DNA of 64,000 bases from Microbacterium sp. Leaf288 (GTDB lineage Bacteria > Actinomycetota > Actinomycetes > Actinomycetales > Microbacteriaceae). A program made the position numbers and the translations under genes. The notes under the pieces were generated by a model, which had not been told where the DNA came from, ran no database searches, and was given only the letters and a program-made list of their open reading frames with translations. The first letter of the stretch is position 1, and every line of letters starts with the position of its first letter. Positions 50,973 through 59,118 of the stretch are shown here, in pieces. Location: assembly GCF_001422925.1 (NCBI RefSeq), contig NZ_LMNI01000013.1, forward strand, positions 124,001 to 188,000, read 5' to 3'.

Positions 50973-51974
50973 TCAGTCCCGCGCCGGCCACTCCGCGGTC
51001 GGCCAGCCGTCCCGCCACGCGAGCGGCAGCACGCCGAGGCGGAACTGGCCGTCGAGGTCGGCGTCGTAGAGGTGGAACGCGAGGAGCCCGGCCGAGACCG
51101 ACTGGCCGCCCGGACCCACCCGGGTGCCGTCGGAGACGAGCACCGGGGTGCCGCCGTCCTCGAGGAGCGGGACGCCCTCGGCGTCGACGTACGGACCGGT
51201 CACGGACTCGGAGCGGCCGACCGCGATCGAGTACGTGCTGTCGACGCCCTTGCAGCAGAAGTCCTTCGAGACGAACAGGTAGTAGAAGCCGTCGTGAGGG
51301 AGGATGTACGGCGCCTCGATGGCGTTGGGCGGCAGCTGCCGGTCGGCGATGAGGAGCGGTTCGGACTCATCGGCGCGCAGCCCGCTCGGCCACTCGAGCG
51401 GCACCATGCGGATGCCGCTCCAGAACGAGCCGAACGCCATCCAGGGCTCGCCGTCCTCGTCCTCGACGATGCCGGGGTCGATCGCGTTGAAGTCGGTGCC
51501 CGCCGACTCGATCACGACGCCACGGTCCACCCACTCGTAACCGGGATCTTCGGGGTCGAGCGTCGTGTTCGTGGCGAGCGCGATCAGCGACGTGTTCTTG
51601 CCGAACGTCGACGCCGAGTAGTACAGGTACCACGTGCCGTCGTGCTCGTAGAGCTCGGGGGCCCACAGGTTGTCGACGCCGGGGACCGCCTCGACGAGCC
51701 ATGCGGGCTTCTCGTCCCACACCGTGCCGGCGTCCTCCCAGTCCACGCCGTCGGGCGACCGCCGGATCTGGATGTTGCCGTCGCCGATCCGCCCGTCGCC
51801 GGTCGAGTACAAGAGCGACGCCTCGCCCTCCTCCCCCACCACCAACGCGGGGTCGTGCACGAAGGTGTCGCCCGTGGGGGCGGGCACGGCGGGCGCCGCC
51901 GCGCATCCGGTCGCGAGCGCGAGGACCGCGACGAAGGCTGCTGCGGCCGCCGCCCGCCGGCCCGCACGGGTCAT
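50973..51974 (-). CDS. GH43 lipoprotein, endo-arabinanase type
   Basis: A 333-residue lipoprotein (signal 'AAFVAVLALATGC', Cys24 lipidated) with a five-bladed beta-propeller of family 43. The catalytic trio is Asp41 in 'FVHDPAL', Asp166 in 'NAIDPGI' and Glu220 in 'NAIEAPYIL', the pattern of alpha-1,5-L-arabinanases. 'NLWAPELYEHDGTWYLYYS' is also typical. It would cut arabinan at the cell surface and supply oligosaccharides to the importer. Start at 51974 overlaps the GH51 stop (ATGA). It is the last gene of the seven-gene operon. Confidence 0.92.
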   Translation of the reverse strand: MTRAGRRAAAAAAFVAVLALATGCAAAPAVPAPTGDTFVHDPALVVGEEGEASLLYSTGDGRIGDGNIQIRRSPDGVDWEDAGTVWDEKPAWLVEAVPGVDNLWAPELYEHDGTWYLYYSASTFGKNTSLIALATNTTLDPEDPGYEWVDRGVVIESAGTDFNAIDPGIVEDEDGEPWMAFGSFWSGIRMVPLEWPSGLRADESEPLLIADRQLPPNAIEAPYILPHDGFYYLFVSKDFCCKGVDSTYSIAVGRSESVTGPYVDAEGVPLLEDGGTPVLVSDGTRVGPGGQSVSAGLLAFHLYDADLDGQFRLGVLPLAWRDGWPTAEWPARD

Positions 51975-53500
51975 GCGAGGGCGATCGCCGACCACGACAC
52001 CGGCGGGAGGGTGACGGTGAGGGTGCCGTCGTCGAGGACGACGCCGTCGAGGGACTTGAGCCCCACGCGCTCCTGGTCGGCGAGTGTGTTCTTGGCGTAC
52101 ACGTCGTCGTCCCACAGCGTGAGGGCTTCGGCCACGGTGGCGACCCCCAGCTCGGACACGTCGACGGTGACCTCGATGGCCTCGGTCTGGCTGCGGTTGA
52201 CGAGGAACACCGCCGCGGCGCTTCCGTCGAAAGTGACCACCGAGTCGACGAGCGGCGCATCGCCGTACACCGCCGTCTCGTAGCTGCCGGCGTCGATGCG
52301 GGGCTTCAGCACCTCGCCGCGTGCGAGGCGGGACGTCACCGAGAACGGGAAGAACGTCGTCTGGCGCCACGCCGCCCCGCCCGGCTCGGTCATGATCGGC
52401 GCGATGACGTTGACGAGCTGCGCGAGCGAGGCGGAGGCGACGCGGTCGTGGTTCTTCAGCAGCGTGATCATCAGGTTGCCGAGCACGACGGCGTCGGCCA
52501 CCGAGTACACGTCCTCGAGCTGGCGCGGCGCATAGCGCCACTCGGCGTTCACCTCGTCGGACTCGCGGTGCTCGTCGAGGTACCAGATGTTCCACTCGTC
52601 GAACGAGAGCTTGATCTTCTTCGAAGACTTCAGCTTGTTGCCGACGTGGTCGGCGGTCGAGACGACCGTCTCGATGAAGTACTGCATGTCGAGCGACGAC
52701 GCGAGGTACGACGCGAGGTCGCCGCCGCGCTCCTGGTAGTACGCGTGGCAGGAGATGAAGTCGACGTGGTCGTAGGCGTGCTCGAGCACCGTGCGCTCCC
52801 AGTCGCCGAACGTCGGCATGGCCGAGCCCGACGAGCCGCACACGACGAGCTCGAGGTCACGGTCGGCGGCCTTCATCGCCTGGGCGGTGCGCGCGGCGAG
52901 CTTGCCGTAGTCGTCGGCGGTCATGTAGCCCGTCTGCCAGGGGCCGTCCATCTCGTTGCCGAGGCACCACATGCGGATCCCGTGCGGCTCCACCGAACCG
53001 TTCGCGATGCGCTGGTCGCTGAGGGTCGTGCCCGACGGGTGGTTGCAGTACTCGAGCAGGTCGAGGGCCGCCTCGATGCCGCGCGTGCCGAGGTTGACCG
53101 CCATCATCAGCTCGGAGCCGGTGAGCTTGAGCCAGCGGGAGAACTCGTCGACGCCGACCTGATTGGTCTCGAGCGAGTGCCACGCGAGGTCTCGGCGCAC
53201 GGGGCGCCGGTCGCGCGGCCCGACGCTGTCCTCCCAGCGGAAGCCCGACACGAAGTTGCCGCCGGGGTAGCGGATGGTGGTCGAGCCGAGCTCGCGCACG
53301 AGGTCGACGACGTCGAGCCGGAAGCCGTCCTCGTTCGCCGTCGGGTGGCTGGGCTCGTAGATGCCGTCGTAGACGCACCGGCCGAGGTGCTCGACGAACG
53401 AGCCGAAGATGCGGCGGTCGATCGGTGCGACGACGGCCTCGCGGTCGACCGAGACACGGGCCGTGGCGGTCGGGGCAGTCGTGGTGGTCGTGATGGTCAC
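51971..53500 (-). CDS. GH51 alpha-L-arabinofuranosidase
   Basis: A 509-residue intracellular retaining arabinofuranosidase. The acid/base Glu183 is in 'WCLGNEMDG' and the nucleophile Glu302 in 'LSFDEWNIWY'. 'STTIRYPGGNFVSGF' and the C-terminal beta domain complete the family picture; about 500 residues is the usual length. It releases terminal L-arabinose from imported oligosaccharides. The GTG start at 53500 follows GGAGAAG. It stands 93 bases after the DUF624 gene and overlaps the GH43 lipoprotein gene. Confidence 0.94.
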   Translation of the reverse strand: MTITTTTTAPTATARVSVDREAVVAPIDRRIFGSFVEHLGRCVYDGIYEPSHPTANEDGFRLDVVDLVRELGSTTIRYPGGNFVSGFRWEDSVGPRDRRPVRRDLAWHSLETNQVGVDEFSRWLKLTGSELMMAVNLGTRGIEAALDLLEYCNHPSGTTLSDQRIANGSVEPHGIRMWCLGNEMDGPWQTGYMTADDYGKLAARTAQAMKAADRDLELVVCGSSGSAMPTFGDWERTVLEHAYDHVDFISCHAYYQERGGDLASYLASSLDMQYFIETVVSTADHVGNKLKSSKKIKLSFDEWNIWYLDEHRESDEVNAEWRYAPRQLEDVYSVADAVVLGNLMITLLKNHDRVASASLAQLVNVIAPIMTEPGGAAWRQTTFFPFSVTSRLARGEVLKPRIDAGSYETAVYGDAPLVDSVVTFDGSAAAVFLVNRSQTEAIEVTVDVSELGVATVAEALTLWDDDVYAKNTLADQERVGLKSLDGVVLDDGTLTVTLPPVSWSAIALA

Positions 53501-53593
53501 GTTCTCTTCTCCAGGGACGGGCCGGCTGCGGGCAGCACGGCAGGGACGTTCCGGCACGGGTGCGCCGCAAGCGAGGGGTGTTCCCGCGGGCGA

Positions 53594-54274
53594 TCAGGGG
53601 ATGGCGGATGCCCCGGCCGAAGGTGCGGGGTCACGTCGGCGGTCGCCGGCGCGGGGGTGGTCGGGGTCGAGCGCGGCGAGTCGGTGGTCGACGAACCACC
53701 CCGCGACGAAGAGGAGCACGGCGAATCCGATGAGCGGGACGAGCACCGGCAAGAGGGCCAGCGCGACCGCGCCGGATGCCAGGCTCACGAGCATGACGAG
53801 GCTCATGACGGGCGACGTGAACGGCAGCACCGCGGCGTAGCGGAGCACCGCGCCGGCGCTCTCGTCGTAGCGGACGGCCACGGTCAGCGCGCAGGCGAAC
53901 GCGAGCACGGCGACGGCACCCACGACCCAGGTGAACCCGGCGAGCGCCGAGGCCGCGACGCCGTCGAGCGCCGGGAGCACCGCGGTGTCGGCGGCGAGCA
54001 GCACCGCGACGACCCCGAACGGCAGGCCGATCAGGTTCGCGCGCCAGAACTGCGCGCGGTAGACGGCGGCGAACTCACGCGCGAGCCCGGTCTCTGCGTC
54101 GCCGTCGCGCATGCGGGTGAGGCAGGCCGTCGCGGCTAGTGCGGCCGGCGCGACGCCGAGCACAATGAGGCCGACCACGGTTCCGGCGAGGAAGAGCAGG
54201 TTCACGACGATGAGGCCCGCGACGATCCGCAGCCACGCCATCACGCGGCCGGCCCAGCCGTATTCGGTGATCAT
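53594..54274 (-). CDS. DUF624 (YesL-like) membrane protein
   Basis: A 226-residue membrane protein with about five hydrophobic segments from residue 12 on, and a charged, Pro-rich C-terminal tail. It fits the DUF624 family, whose members (such as YesL of Bacillus) are encoded beside ABC sugar importers for plant polysaccharides. Their role is unknown; an accessory role in transport is assumed. Start at 54274 overlaps the stop of the second GH43 gene as ATGA. Confidence 0.83.
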   Translation of the reverse strand: MITEYGWAGRVMAWLRIVAGLIVVNLLFLAGTVVGLIVLGVAPAALAATACLTRMRDGDAETGLAREFAAVYRAQFWRANLIGLPFGVVAVLLAADTAVLPALDGVAASALAGFTWVVGAVAVLAFACALTVAVRYDESAGAVLRYAAVLPFTSPVMSLVMLVSLASGAVALALLPVLVPLIGFAVLLFVAGWFVDHRLAALDPDHPRAGDRRRDPAPSAGASAIP

Positions 54275-55575
54275 GGCGTCACCGCCTTCGACCCGGTCCA
54301 CGCGATGCCCTCGGCGTCCAGCCCGGCGAATGCGAGCACGGCTCGCTCGGCCACCGGGTCCCGCGCGCCGAACACGACCGCGTCGAGCACGATGTCGCCG
54401 CCTTCCGCCTGCACGATGAGAGGAGTCGTCACCGCGTCGCCGTCGGTCCGGGCGGCGGCGATCACGCGCAGGGGAACGGATGCCTCCACCCCGCGCCGAG
54501 CCGGGTCCAGGCGCACCACGTTCCAGTCGCCGTCGACGCCCTCGGCCTGCGGCAGGCGCTCGGCCTCGTACCCGGCGAACGGGTGCGGCGACACCAGCGG
54601 CCAGCCCGAGGCTGTGACGTGCACCCGGCGGATCTGCGCCTCGTGCCGCGTAGGGTCGTCGGCCCGGCGCACGTGATGGACGACGAAGAGCCGATCGCCG
54701 TCGCGGAACACCGAGTTGTGACCGGGTGCGATCCAGGCCGTGCCGCCGGGGAACACGTGGCCGCCGAGGATCTTGGTGCCCACGGCATCCGGCGCATCGC
54801 CCGCCGTGTCGGTGAGCGACCGGCCGTTCAGGTCGACGTAGGGGCCGGTCACCTCGTCGGCCACCGCGACGCGCACGCTGTAGCTGTCGAACAGCGAGTC
54901 GTACGACACGAACAGCACGTACCGGTCCTCTTCGGGGCGGTACACGATGTACGCGCCCTCGACGGCGCCGTCGACGCTCGCCGGGCGGCGGGCGATGAGC
55001 GTGCCGGTCTCGCCGGGGCGCTGCGCGAAGCCCGTCGCGGGATCGAGCGGCAGGATGTGGATGCCGCCGAAGAACGAGCCGTACGTGAACCACGGGCGCC
55101 CCGCGCGGTCGAAGACGACGGCGGCGTCGATGGCGTTGTGCCCGTCGACGTCGTGCGTGGTCGAGACGACGGGTCCGGCATCCGTCCAAGGCCCAGCCGG
55201 GGACGTGGCCGTCGCGAGTCCGATGACGGACGTCCGCGACCCGAACGTGGAGGCCGAGTAGTACATGTGCCAGCACGGCGAGCCGTCGGCTGTCGGCCAG
55301 CGCACGACCTCGGGCGCCCAGAGCCCTGCGGCGCCGGTGTGCGCGAGGGCCGGAGCGGGGACGCCGTCGAGGGCGGTGCCGACGAACGTCCAGCGGACGA
55401 GGTCGGGCGACGTGCGCACGTGGACGCCCGCGGGGATGGCGTCGACGCCGGCGGCGGCATCCGTCGAGAACATGTACCACTGGCCGTCGTCGCCGCGCAC
55501 CACGGTGGGGTCGTGCGCGTTGCGCGCACCCCAGGTCGTCGGGTCGGAGGTCGGGTCTGCGATCGGGAACGCCAT
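54271..55575 (-). CDS. GH43 arabinan-degrading enzyme (cytosolic)
   Basis: A 434-residue family 43 protein without a signal peptide. The propeller has Asp22 in 'NAHDPTVV', Asp150 in 'HNAIDAAVV' and Glu206 in 'GAVEGAYIV' as the catalytic trio, plus 'GLWAPEVVRW'. A C-terminal beta domain of about 110 residues follows. It is related to the GH43 lipoprotein of the same operon but longer and intracellular, which suggests a role on imported oligosaccharides. It begins two bases after the MalG-type permease stop. Confidence 0.9.
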   Translation of the reverse strand: MAFPIADPTSDPTTWGARNAHDPTVVRGDDGQWYMFSTDAAAGVDAIPAGVHVRTSPDLVRWTFVGTALDGVPAPALAHTGAAGLWAPEVVRWPTADGSPCWHMYYSASTFGSRTSVIGLATATSPAGPWTDAGPVVSTTHDVDGHNAIDAAVVFDRAGRPWFTYGSFFGGIHILPLDPATGFAQRPGETGTLIARRPASVDGAVEGAYIVYRPEEDRYVLFVSYDSLFDSYSVRVAVADEVTGPYVDLNGRSLTDTAGDAPDAVGTKILGGHVFPGGTAWIAPGHNSVFRDGDRLFVVHHVRRADDPTRHEAQIRRVHVTASGWPLVSPHPFAGYEAERLPQAEGVDGDWNVVRLDPARRGVEASVPLRVIAAARTDGDAVTTPLIVQAEGGDIVLDAVVFGARDPVAERAVLAFAGLDAEGIAWTGSKAVTP

Positions 55576-55576
55576 T

Positions 55577-56536
55577 TCAGCCCTTCGCCCCGGTCAGCGC
55601 GACCGACTCGATGATCTGCCGCTGGAAGATGATGAACACGGCGAGCACCGGGATCAGCGCGATGAACGACGCCGCCATGATCAGCGGGTAGTCCGTCTGG
55701 CTGGCGTAGGTCGCGTTGAAGCTCGCGATGACGAGCTGCAGCGTCTGCTTCTCGGGCGAGTTCAGGTAGATGATCGGCGCGAGGTAGTCGTTCCAGACCG
55801 CCATGAACCACAGGATGAACTGCGCCGCGATCGCCGGCCGGATCGCCGGGAAGATCAGCGTGAAGAAGATGCGCAGGTAGCCGGCGCCGTCGATCTTGGC
55901 CGCCTCGATGATCGAGTCCGGAACCGAGTCGAGGTACTGGCGGATGAAGAAGATCATCACGATGTTGCCGAAGACGCCCGGAAGGATCAGCGGCCACAGG
56001 GTGTCGACCATGCCGAGGTCGGCGAACACCTTGAACTGCGGGATCATGATCGTCGGGAACGGGATCATGATCGCCGACAGCAGCAGCAGGAACAGCAGGT
56101 TCTTGGCGGGCAGGCGCAGCTTCGCGAACGCGAAGGCCGCGAGCATCGAGGTGACCGTGCCGATGATCGTCACCGTCGCCGACACGATGATCGAGTTCAC
56201 GATGCCCGAGAGGAGCGGTCCGGCCGACCAGACCCGCACGTAGTTCTCCCACATCACGGGATCGGGGATCCACTGCGGCGGCAGGGCGAAGACGGCTTCG
56301 CGGGTCTTGAGCGAGGTGCTGAACGTCCACAGCAGCGGGGCGATCATCACGATGCCGCCGATCGACAGCAGGGCGATGAGCACGACGTTCACGAAGCGGC
56401 GCGATGCGGATGCGCGGCGGGGGACGCCGGCGGTGTTGCCGGTGGGACGGCCGAGACGGCGCTTGGGCAGACGCCGGGGCTTGCCGGTGACCTCCGCGTC
56501 GAGCGCGGACAGGGTGTCGGGGGTGGTGAGCGTCAT
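55577..56536 (-). CDS. carbohydrate ABC transporter permease (MalG type)
   Basis: A 319-residue MalG-type permease with an extended basic N-terminus of about 45 residues before the first membrane segment. The EAA loop reads 'DSIIEAAKIDGAGYLRIFF' and the protein ends 'ESVALTGAKG'. It follows the MalF-type gene by seven bases. It is part of the arabino-oligosaccharide importer; no ATPase gene is present in the operon. Confidence 0.93.
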   Translation of the reverse strand: MTLTTPDTLSALDAEVTGKPRRLPKRRLGRPTGNTAGVPRRASASRRFVNVVLIALLSIGGIVMIAPLLWTFSTSLKTREAVFALPPQWIPDPVMWENYVRVWSAGPLLSGIVNSIIVSATVTIIGTVTSMLAAFAFAKLRLPAKNLLFLLLLSAIMIPFPTIMIPQFKVFADLGMVDTLWPLILPGVFGNIVMIFFIRQYLDSVPDSIIEAAKIDGAGYLRIFFTLIFPAIRPAIAAQFILWFMAVWNDYLAPIIYLNSPEKQTLQLVIASFNATYASQTDYPLIMAASFIALIPVLAVFIIFQRQIIESVALTGAKG

Positions 56537-56543
56537 GATGGCC

Positions 56544-57449
56544 TCAGTCGATCGAGAACTGGAAGCGGCGGTTGAGCCGGAACTGGATCGCGGTCACGAC
56601 GAAGACGAGCAGGCCGAGGACCACCGACATCGCCGTCGCGTAGCCCATCTGCAGGTAGTTGAACGCCTTCTGCCAGATGTACCAGACGATCGAGGCGGAG
56701 CTGAACTCCGGGCCGCCGGTGGGGGTCATGATGTTGATCTCGATGAAGATCTGCGCGCCGCCGATGATGCTCGTGACGACGAGGAAGAACGTGACCGGGC
56801 TGAGCAGAGGCACCGTGATGTGGCGGAACTGGCCCCACGCGCCGGCGCCGTCCAGCGCGGCGGCCTCGTACAGGTGCCGGGGCACCGACTGCAGCGCCGC
56901 GAGGTACAGCAGCATCGAGTAGCCCAGGCCCTTCCAGACGGCCATGATGATGATCGCCGGCTTCACGGTCGCCGCGTTCTGCAGCCAGTTCGGGCCTTCG
57001 ATGCCGAACAGCGCGAGCACCTGGTTCACCAGGCCGAAGTCGCCGTTGTAGGCCCACTGCCAGAGGATCGCCACGGCTGCCAGCGACGAGATCACCGGCA
57101 CGTAGTAGACCGTGCGGAAGAAGGTGGTGCCGCGCATCTTGCGGTTGAGCGCGAGCGCGAGCATCAGCGACAGGATCAGGCCGATCGGGATGCCGATCAT
57201 GTAGAAGATCGTGTTGCCCATGGCCTGCCAGAAGTACGGGTCGGCGGCCATCTCGACGAAGTTGTCGAGCCCGTTGAACACCGGCTCGCTCAGGCCGTTC
57301 CACTTGGTGAACGACGCGTACACCGAGAACCCCAGCGGGTAGCCGGTGAAGGCCAGGAACCCGATGACCGGGATCGCGACGAACGCGAGGGCCGCGCGGT
57401 GCTCGCGGCGGTGCAGCCGCGAACGGCGGACGGGTGTCGTCGTCGACAT
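56544..57449 (-). CDS. carbohydrate ABC transporter permease (MalF type)
   Basis: A 301-residue MalF-type permease. The EAA loop is 'RHLYEAAALDGAGAWGQF', and 'NGDFGLVNQVLALFG' is the usual periplasmic loop. Six membrane segments start at about residue 18. The gene is separated from the binding-protein gene by 101 bases holding a large hairpin. Confidence 0.93.
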   Translation of the reverse strand: MSTTTPVRRSRLHRREHRAALAFVAIPVIGFLAFTGYPLGFSVYASFTKWNGLSEPVFNGLDNFVEMAADPYFWQAMGNTIFYMIGIPIGLILSLMLALALNRKMRGTTFFRTVYYVPVISSLAAVAILWQWAYNGDFGLVNQVLALFGIEGPNWLQNAATVKPAIIIMAVWKGLGYSMLLYLAALQSVPRHLYEAAALDGAGAWGQFRHITVPLLSPVTFFLVVTSIIGGAQIFIEINIMTPTGGPEFSSASIVWYIWQKAFNYLQMGYATAMSVVLGLLVFVVTAIQFRLNRRFQFSID

Positions 57450-57483
57450 GGGGACCTCGTTTCTTCAGAAGCAGGAGGAGGGG

Positions 57484-57543
57484 ACGGATGCCGCGCCCCG
57501 GCGCGGCCGAAGATCACGGCGCGGCACGGGCCGCGGCATCCGT
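57484..57543 (-). terminator. intercistronic attenuator hairpin
   Basis: ACGGATGCCGCG (57484-57495) pairs perfectly with CGCGGCATCCGT (57532-57543); the 36-base loop folds further. It lies between binding protein and permease, as in the other two importer operons. Confidence 0.65.
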
Positions 57544-57550
57544 TCCGGGA

Positions 57551-58885
57551 TCAGCCGATGCCGGCGTCGGCGTTGGCCTTGTCGAGCATCTCCTGCATGC
57601 GCGGCTGGACTTCCTCCAGGTAGTCCGCGGCGGTCTGCTCGCCGTCGAGGACGGGCTGGATGTTCTTGAACAGCTCGTCGTACCACTCGGCGCTGTAGGT
57701 GGTGTTCGCGGGCAGCGCACGGCCGTAGTCCTGGACGATGTCGAGGAACTCCTGCTTGTTCTCGGGCGGGAGCGTCGACGCGGTGACCCACTCGTTGGCC
57801 ATGTCGATCAGGTTGGGGATCTGCACACCGGCGTCGACGAGCGACTGCTGCGCGGTGCGGTCGGTCGACAGGTAGATGGCGAGCTTCGCGGCCGTCTCGG
57901 GGTCCTTGGTGCTCTCGCTCACGGCGATGCCGAGGGTGCCGGTCCAGGTCGCGGTCTCACCGGTGGCGCCGACCGGGTAAGGGATGAGATCCCAGTCGAA
58001 GTCGAGCTTCTCGTAGACAGGCACGTCCCACGGACCCACCGGGAAGAAGCCGATCTGGCCCTGCATCCAGCGCTGGTAGGTGTCGAGCGTCTGCGCGTCG
58101 GCGGTGGACGGCGTGACGCCCTCGACGTTCGACAGGTCTGCGAACCACTGCAGCGCCTCGGCGAACTCGGGGCTGTCGACGGTGACCTCGGTCCGGTCCT
58201 CGTTCAGCCAGTCGCCGCCGTTCGACCACACGAACGGCTGCAGGTTCCACTGCACGTTGAGTCCGGTGCCCCACTGGTCGAGCGTGCCGTCGCCGTTGGT
58301 GTCCTGCGTGAGCTGCTTGGCCACGTCGACGAACTGGTCCCACGTGTAGGGGGTGTCCTTGTCGGGGAGCGGGATGCCGGCCTTCTCGAACATCGTGCGG
58401 TTGTAGCCGAACGAGAACGGGCCGACGTCCTTGGGCATCGCGTAGATCGCACCCTGGCCCATCAGCTTGCCGTCGAAGCGGTAGCTGTCGACGCCGTACT
58501 GCCAGACATTGGCGAGGTCGAGGTCTTCGTCGCTCTCGACATCCTCGGTGATGTCCCTGATGATGCCGGTCTTGACGTAGGCCTGCACGCTTCCCGGGTC
58601 GACGTAGAAGACGTCGGGCACCTGCTTGCCCGTGATCGCCGCCTTGAGCTTGGTGCTGTACTCGTCGGCCGTCGTCATGATGATCTTGACGTCGACGTCG
58701 TTGTCCTTCTCGAACTGCTCGATGGCCGCGGTGTAGGCCGCCTTCTCGGCGTCGCTGCCGCGGAACATGAAGGTCAGTTGCTCGCTGCCGCCGTCGCCCG
58801 AGCCGCCGGCGCAGCCGGACAGGATCAGGCCGCCGGCGGCGAGCATCGCCGCTGCGGCGACGACCGACTTCCGTGACTTCGTCAT
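57551..58885 (-). CDS. extracellular arabino-oligosaccharide-binding lipoprotein
   Basis: A 444-residue family 1 solute-binding protein. The signal 'SVVAAAAMLAAGGLILSGC' gives Cys25 as lipid anchor. Mature-domain features are 'LTFMFRGSDAEKAAYTAAI', 'DVFYVDPGSVQAYVKTGII' and 'WMQGQIGFFPVGPWDVPV'. The start is the ATG at 58885 with GAGGAAA upstream; a GTG directly before it (58888) is possible. It leads the arabinan operon, so arabino-oligosaccharides are the likely ligand (inference from context). Confidence 0.93.
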   Translation of the reverse strand: MTKSRKSVVAAAAMLAAGGLILSGCAGGSGDGGSEQLTFMFRGSDAEKAAYTAAIEQFEKDNDVDVKIIMTTADEYSTKLKAAITGKQVPDVFYVDPGSVQAYVKTGIIRDITEDVESDEDLDLANVWQYGVDSYRFDGKLMGQGAIYAMPKDVGPFSFGYNRTMFEKAGIPLPDKDTPYTWDQFVDVAKQLTQDTNGDGTLDQWGTGLNVQWNLQPFVWSNGGDWLNEDRTEVTVDSPEFAEALQWFADLSNVEGVTPSTADAQTLDTYQRWMQGQIGFFPVGPWDVPVYEKLDFDWDLIPYPVGATGETATWTGTLGIAVSESTKDPETAAKLAIYLSTDRTAQQSLVDAGVQIPNLIDMANEWVTASTLPPENKQEFLDIVQDYGRALPANTTYSAEWYDELFKNIQPVLDGEQTAADYLEEVQPRMQEMLDKANADAGIG

Positions 58886-58967
58886 CACGTTTCCTCTCGT
58901 AGTGCTGTGGTGGTCAGCGCTCGGATCAGGAGATCGATCGTCGCTGACCGTGGGGGTGCCGTCGTTG

Positions 58968-59063
58968 ATTTACAACGTTGGAATTACTTGGTGGAAAACA
59001 GTGTGCGACGCGAGCCGAGGCGATGTCAAGCCGAAGCGCCCAGAAAGTTCTAACGTTGTAGAA
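58968..59063 (-). promoter_or_regulatory. arabinan operon control region with CAACGTTG operators
   Basis: CAACGTTG (58973-58980), flanked by TTA and GAA, matches the core of the palindrome at 49870. TTCTAACGTTGTAGAA (59048-59063) has the same right half and a left half shortened by two bases. A minus-strand TTGACA (plus 59024-59029) lies between them, but its -10 box is weak. Two operators bracketing the promoter would allow repression by DNA looping. Confidence 0.6.
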
Positions 59064-59067
59064 GCGC

Positions 59068-59118
59068 GACGTGTGGATTCCGGATGCCGCGGGTCGCAGC
59101 ATCCGGAATCCACACGTC
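59068..59118. terminator. twenty-base-stem terminator at the putA end
   Basis: Arms 59068-59087 and 59099-59118 are perfectly complementary over 20 bases with an 11-base loop. The stem overlaps the first bases of the putA stop codon and separates it from the arabinan operon promoter. Confidence 0.8.
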
